Translations under genes and position numbers: made by a program
Shown here: positions 60,433 through 64,000 of the stretch, piece by piece
Layout of the letters: every line of letters starts with the position of its first letter
How positions within the stretch are numbered: position 1 is the first letter of the stretch
Source of the DNA: Neckera pumila
Lineage: Eukaryota > Streptophyta > Bryopsida > Hypnales > Neckeraceae
Direction: 5' to 3'
NCBI GenBank assembly: GCA_963969595.1
Contig: OZ018411.1
Coordinates: forward strand, 28,221,445 to 28,285,444
DNA length: 64,000 nt
Notes under the pieces: model-generated
The model's database searches: none
The model's input: the letters and a program-made list of their open reading frames with translations, nothing else
What the model was told of the DNA's origin: nothing

Positions 60433-61839
60433 TTCTTGATTCTAAAGGAGAAGAAGGTGGTGAAAAAGGGAATTGAAGACAATGATGGAACAAGTAACGG
60501 AATTGGTGCCGGATGTGAAGGTCCTGCTGCATCTCCTGAAGATGCATCACTATTTGAATTTGCTTTGCATTGATAATAAGTGGATCTTGAATTTTTTTTT
60601 CACCAACAAAATATTTTTGGAACCCGTACCTTGAGATCATTATGACAAAATAAAGTTAGGTATGGAATGAACGATGTCCAATGATTTAAAAAAATGAAAT
60701 GCAATTATTAGTAATAAGTTTTCAAAATAATTCAAGCCTATAAACAAACTTTCAAATATTTAATATGTTTACCAAATCAAATTTGAAATTTACTTTGTTC
60801 TTTAAGATTTTGATATGAATTACATTAATGTGCCTTGATTATTAGATTGACTATTCAAAACCAAAGTGCAAATTAGTATTTGACTACTACAACATTTGAT
60901 TAATTTTCTTAAAAGAACAACAAAAAATAAAAGATGCTAAAAATCATACAAAAAATATTAAATTTAGAAAGCATGCAAAAAATATTAAACCTAAAATAAT
61001 CTTCTTTGAATAATACAAGAAACCAATTCCAAAACAAAGGTGTGTTCCCTCACTTATTGGGATCATTGATGCAAAGTTTTGATTAGACCTCGTGTTTACA
61101 ATCAATAAAAATTTATAAGTTTTACCACCTTAATAGTGTAAACAGACATGTATATATACATGGGATTTGTGCTAGGAAGATTGTATATAGCTTTCATCAG
61201 TATCCTTCTTCCATATATATATTGTCCATATTAAAGTGAAAGTTTTTACTTTTAAATATAGAAGTCATAAAGATTCTGTTGGCGTGGTGCGGCGGAGTGG
61301 AGTGGTGAGCATCCAAAGTTTGGATTGGGTCAAGCTTGAAAACCTAGACTGGAAAATGATTTGTCTTAGATGAGGGAATCTTCTTTTGCACTACAATTTT
61401 GAGTTTTGAGCTATACAAAATAGTGAAATTAAGTTGCCTTAACAATTAGGTTGCTTTAACTAGAAAAGTTACCTCATCACTCATTGCTTGTCCATATGGA
61501 GGTGCATGTGACTCTCTAAACTCGGGCCAAGAACTAGTGCATCAGTGCATGTAACACATATGGTTCTTGCATTGCTACATCCTTCTACACTAACAATATA
61601 TAGTGAAAAATATACTTAAGAAAGATTCCAAATTTTATATCACTTAGAATCAATGAAGAAAATTGCATGTTGTCATTGTAACCTAAATAAAATTAGCCAC
61701 AAGGAAGCATTTTTTTGACCTACTCGAAACAACCTTAAGAAAATATGACATTCAAAGTGGATAATCATTTCGGGACAGGGGGAGTATTTATATAGAGTAG
61801 AAAATCAGAATATTAATGAGGGGCAACCTAATTTCTCTA
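60433..61839. other. Spacer, no supported gene
   Basis: AT-rich. A short frame at 60433-60573 (KKGIEDNDGTSNGIGAG) may be a remnant of something longer. Otherwise nothing is visible. Confidence 0.45.
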
Positions 61840-62163
61840 CATTAGAGAAAAATTCAGCCCCTTGGAGGGCCGTCCGAAGTTGCCATGCCATGCTATTTTT
61901 TGCATGGCCTATCAACTTCAAAAATGCTCTTGGTGAGCAGTCAGAGTCTCTAACTGCTCGTCGGAGTAGTCAAGTTTCGTAGGATTTATTTTTATTTTTA
62001 AAATTTTTTATTTGGAATTTTGAGTTTCTGCACCACTGCTGCTACAATTTTAGCAGGGCGGAAATAGGGGGAAAACAAATTTTTGAGTCAAATATAAATA
62101 AATTTCAGGGTACCTCGGAGGGCTGTAGAGCAGCCCTCCAAAGGCCTGAAATTTTCTCTAATG
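61840..62163. mobile_element. CATTAGA-ended MITE, copy 4 (diverged)
   Basis: CATTAGAGAAAAATTCAG at the left and CTGAAATTTTCTCTAATG at the right. Inside is a small hairpin (GGAGGGCTGTAGAGCAGCCCTCC without mismatch near 62117). The core differs from copies 1-3. Confidence 0.6.
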
Positions 62164-63119
62164 TTTTGTGTAGAAAAGAGTAGAACATCCATAGTAACTT
62201 TACCATTTCGTCTATTTATTGCCAAATTTTTACGGAGTAATGGAGATGGAATCAGGTCCTCATTGGATTTAGAATCTTCTCTACCTTGCTTTTGAAACTT
62301 TCTCAAAGAGTCATGAAAGGAATTCCATTTTTGGTTATTAATTCCGGGCAGACAAGGTTTAGCCAAGCAAGTCATAAGAATGTTTTTTGTTGTTTTTGTT
62401 TTTGTTGTTTTTAACAAATGAAAGAACTATTGCAGTACTAAAACCACAATACAAGACAACCAAGCTAAAGGCTGAATAAGAATGTTTTGATATCCTTTGC
62501 TGTATCATCCAAATCTTGAGTTTGGTTGGTCCGCAATGACCTTAAACTACCCCAGCTGATGGCCAAGTGATACGGACTTCCAATGGAATCTATGAGGTTC
62601 CTGGGTCAATTCCCCATGCTGACATTGCTTGCATGGTGGCTCTTTATGCTAGCGCACAAGAAGTGGTTGTTTGTCCCTTCATTTGTTCTTGACGGGGACA
62701 TCAAAAGTGTGTAATTCTCGGGCTTTGCACCAGATTGCCTTGGTTGTGTCGTGTCAATTCAGCTGCGACCCTTGAAGGCCGTATGTTTCCAAAACAAATA
62801 AAAATAAAACTTTGTTTAGGATTAAAAAATTAAAAAAACTAAAAAAACTAGAAAGAATAGAAATATAAAAATCTTGAGTTTGTTAATAATATTAGTCAAA
62901 TTTAATGAAATGAAAACAAGCACCACATAAATTACGGATAGTAAGAGAGGCTCTAATTACCAATTTCATTGTGAGGACTCTGTGATGTATCTTGTTGCTA
63001 ACATACTCGTTCAATCTCTTATCATCAGGAAAATTCCTTAGGCATTGGGTTGTTGCAAGAAACTCCTGCTAGTTTTGTTATAAATGGAGTTACTACTTGC
63101 TAAAAGTAAGTCTATGCGT
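62164..63119. other. Spacer, no supported gene
   Basis: No coding or repeat structure that I can support beyond short A/T runs. Confidence 0.45.
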
Positions 63120-64000
63120 TTAATCCTTGAAGGCCCAAGGCCTTTTTTTTTGCCAAAAAACATCCAATATTGCCATTTTTATAGCAAAGAGTAAGTAAAA
63201 TTGAAAATGTTTTTCTAACACATCTAACCATAGGATCTTACACCTTACTACACTAAAATTGGTAAATAGTATTGGGTGATAGTTAGTGTTGCTCCCTATT
63301 TTTTACCCCCAACACTATTTTCCAACTTATGTGTAAATAGTGTTGGAGCATGAACTCAGGCTGTCAAAAACTGACCCTTCTCTAGGAAACTGAAACTTTC
63401 GCCTCCTGCCATCACAAGCTAGCCCTTCCCTGGGAAACTCAAAATTCAGCCTTGCGGGGTTGTTGTTGATTTCCTACCGCTGATGGACTTTGGAGCTTGA
63501 AGGTGCGGGATCAGAGGGGGATCGGAGGAATGCTGATATGAGCTTGCTAGTCGGAGTCGGAGCTTGCAGATCGGAGCTTGCAGCTTACATTCCAATGGAA
63601 CCGGGGTCACCTCGGCGCTTGGAAGGTTGTGAAGGCGGAGAGTTAGGGGAGAGGTGGAGAGTTGGGAGAGAGGCGAAGAGTTGGGAGAGAGGCGGAGAGT
63701 TGGGAGAGAGGCGGGCTGGAGGGCCGGATTGATTTTTCTGGGACAAAGAGATTTTCCGGGGGGTAACAAATTTTACTGTAGAGCTAAAATAGTGTTAAAA
63801 TGGGTAAATAATGTTCTAACACTAACCACATTTAGTGTTAGATGGGACATTTAGTGTTGCCAATACTATTTACCAATTTTAGTGTAGTATGAGAATGTGT
63901 GGAAAAAATTTCAGAATTTTTGACAACACAGATTGCAAGATAACTTTGTTTGAAGTAAAAAAAACAAGTTTTTCAGCACATTGCGAAACTAGATTTTATA
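63120..64000. mobile_element. TTAA-flanked element, family B copy 5, cut by the window end
   Basis: Starts TTAA-TCCTTGAAGGCCCAAGG and follows the copy at 48030 until 63250, then again from 63885 to the window end. Interrupted by the TA-flanked element. Confidence 0.7.
63251..63884. mobile_element. TA-flanked element with CACTAAAATTGG ends
   Basis: 25-bp TIRs (CACTAAAATTGGTAAATAGT and on), flanked by TA. The uninterrupted site is visible in the copy at 48030 (AACTAGTATGAGAA). The TA duplication points to Tc1/mariner rather than CACTA despite the CACTA-like tip. It contains a GC-rich 19-bp minisatellite (GAGAGTTGGGAGAGAGGCG type, about 63638-63715). Confidence 0.7.

Noticed and set aside
1..64000. 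tRNA, rRNA or CRISPR arrays.
   Set aside because: I found no cloverleaf, rRNA core or regularly spaced direct repeats with unique spacers. The tandem arrays present are microsatellites or transposon-internal.

Overview
The window looks like nuclear DNA of a land plant, probably a non-seed lineage; I cannot name the species. The evidence is GT-AG introns, a plant-style ABCB transporter, a MULE carrying a ULP1-type protease, CACTA elements with CACTACAAGAA ends, and TTTAGGG-like telomere motifs. There is one intact host gene. Almost everything else is transposons, many nested, in AT-rich DNA.

Layout. 1-5.2 kb: a decayed Helitron of the Helentron type on the + strand (Rep-region blocks, PIF1-type helicase, APE-type endonuclease), split by a TTAA-flanked element. 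5.5-7.0 kb: OTU-protease remnants, mostly inside a 1.15-kb inverted repeat. 7.6-8.9 kb: a broken minus-strand RPA-like gene. 11.1-12.2 kb: minus-strand exon fragments of a DnaJ gene and of an unrecognised gene. 12,966-25,388: a MULE with 285-bp terminal inverted repeats and a perfect 9-bp target duplication. Two genes run convergently from its ends: a zinc-finger/ULP1 gene on the left and a MURA-like SWIM transposase on the right. Both are disabled, mostly by TAG codons. 26.8-29.4 kb: a CACTA element. 30.8-37.1 kb: an intact 11-exon ABCB (P-glycoprotein) gene on the minus strand, with a duplicated upstream region. 38.6-49 kb: a graveyard of TTAA-flanked elements, including a three-level nest at 42.4-45.3 kb. 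49.4 kb: a 267-bp mini-MULE with the big MULE's ends and its own 9-bp duplication. 52-64 kb: MITEs, hairpins and a 1.4-kb inverted repeat carrying two copies of a zinc-ribbon ORF.

How it fits together. The MULE has the MuDR plan: a transposase gene fires inward from one TIR and a second gene from the other. Here the second gene, in the mudrB position, ends in a C48 cysteine protease domain. A heptamer found at the left tip of the TIR, GCAGGAC, and its variant GCAGAAC recur about 41 times through the element and only a handful of times elsewhere. This is the strongest candidate for something undescribed. The ABCB gene is the only locus I would treat as a working gene.
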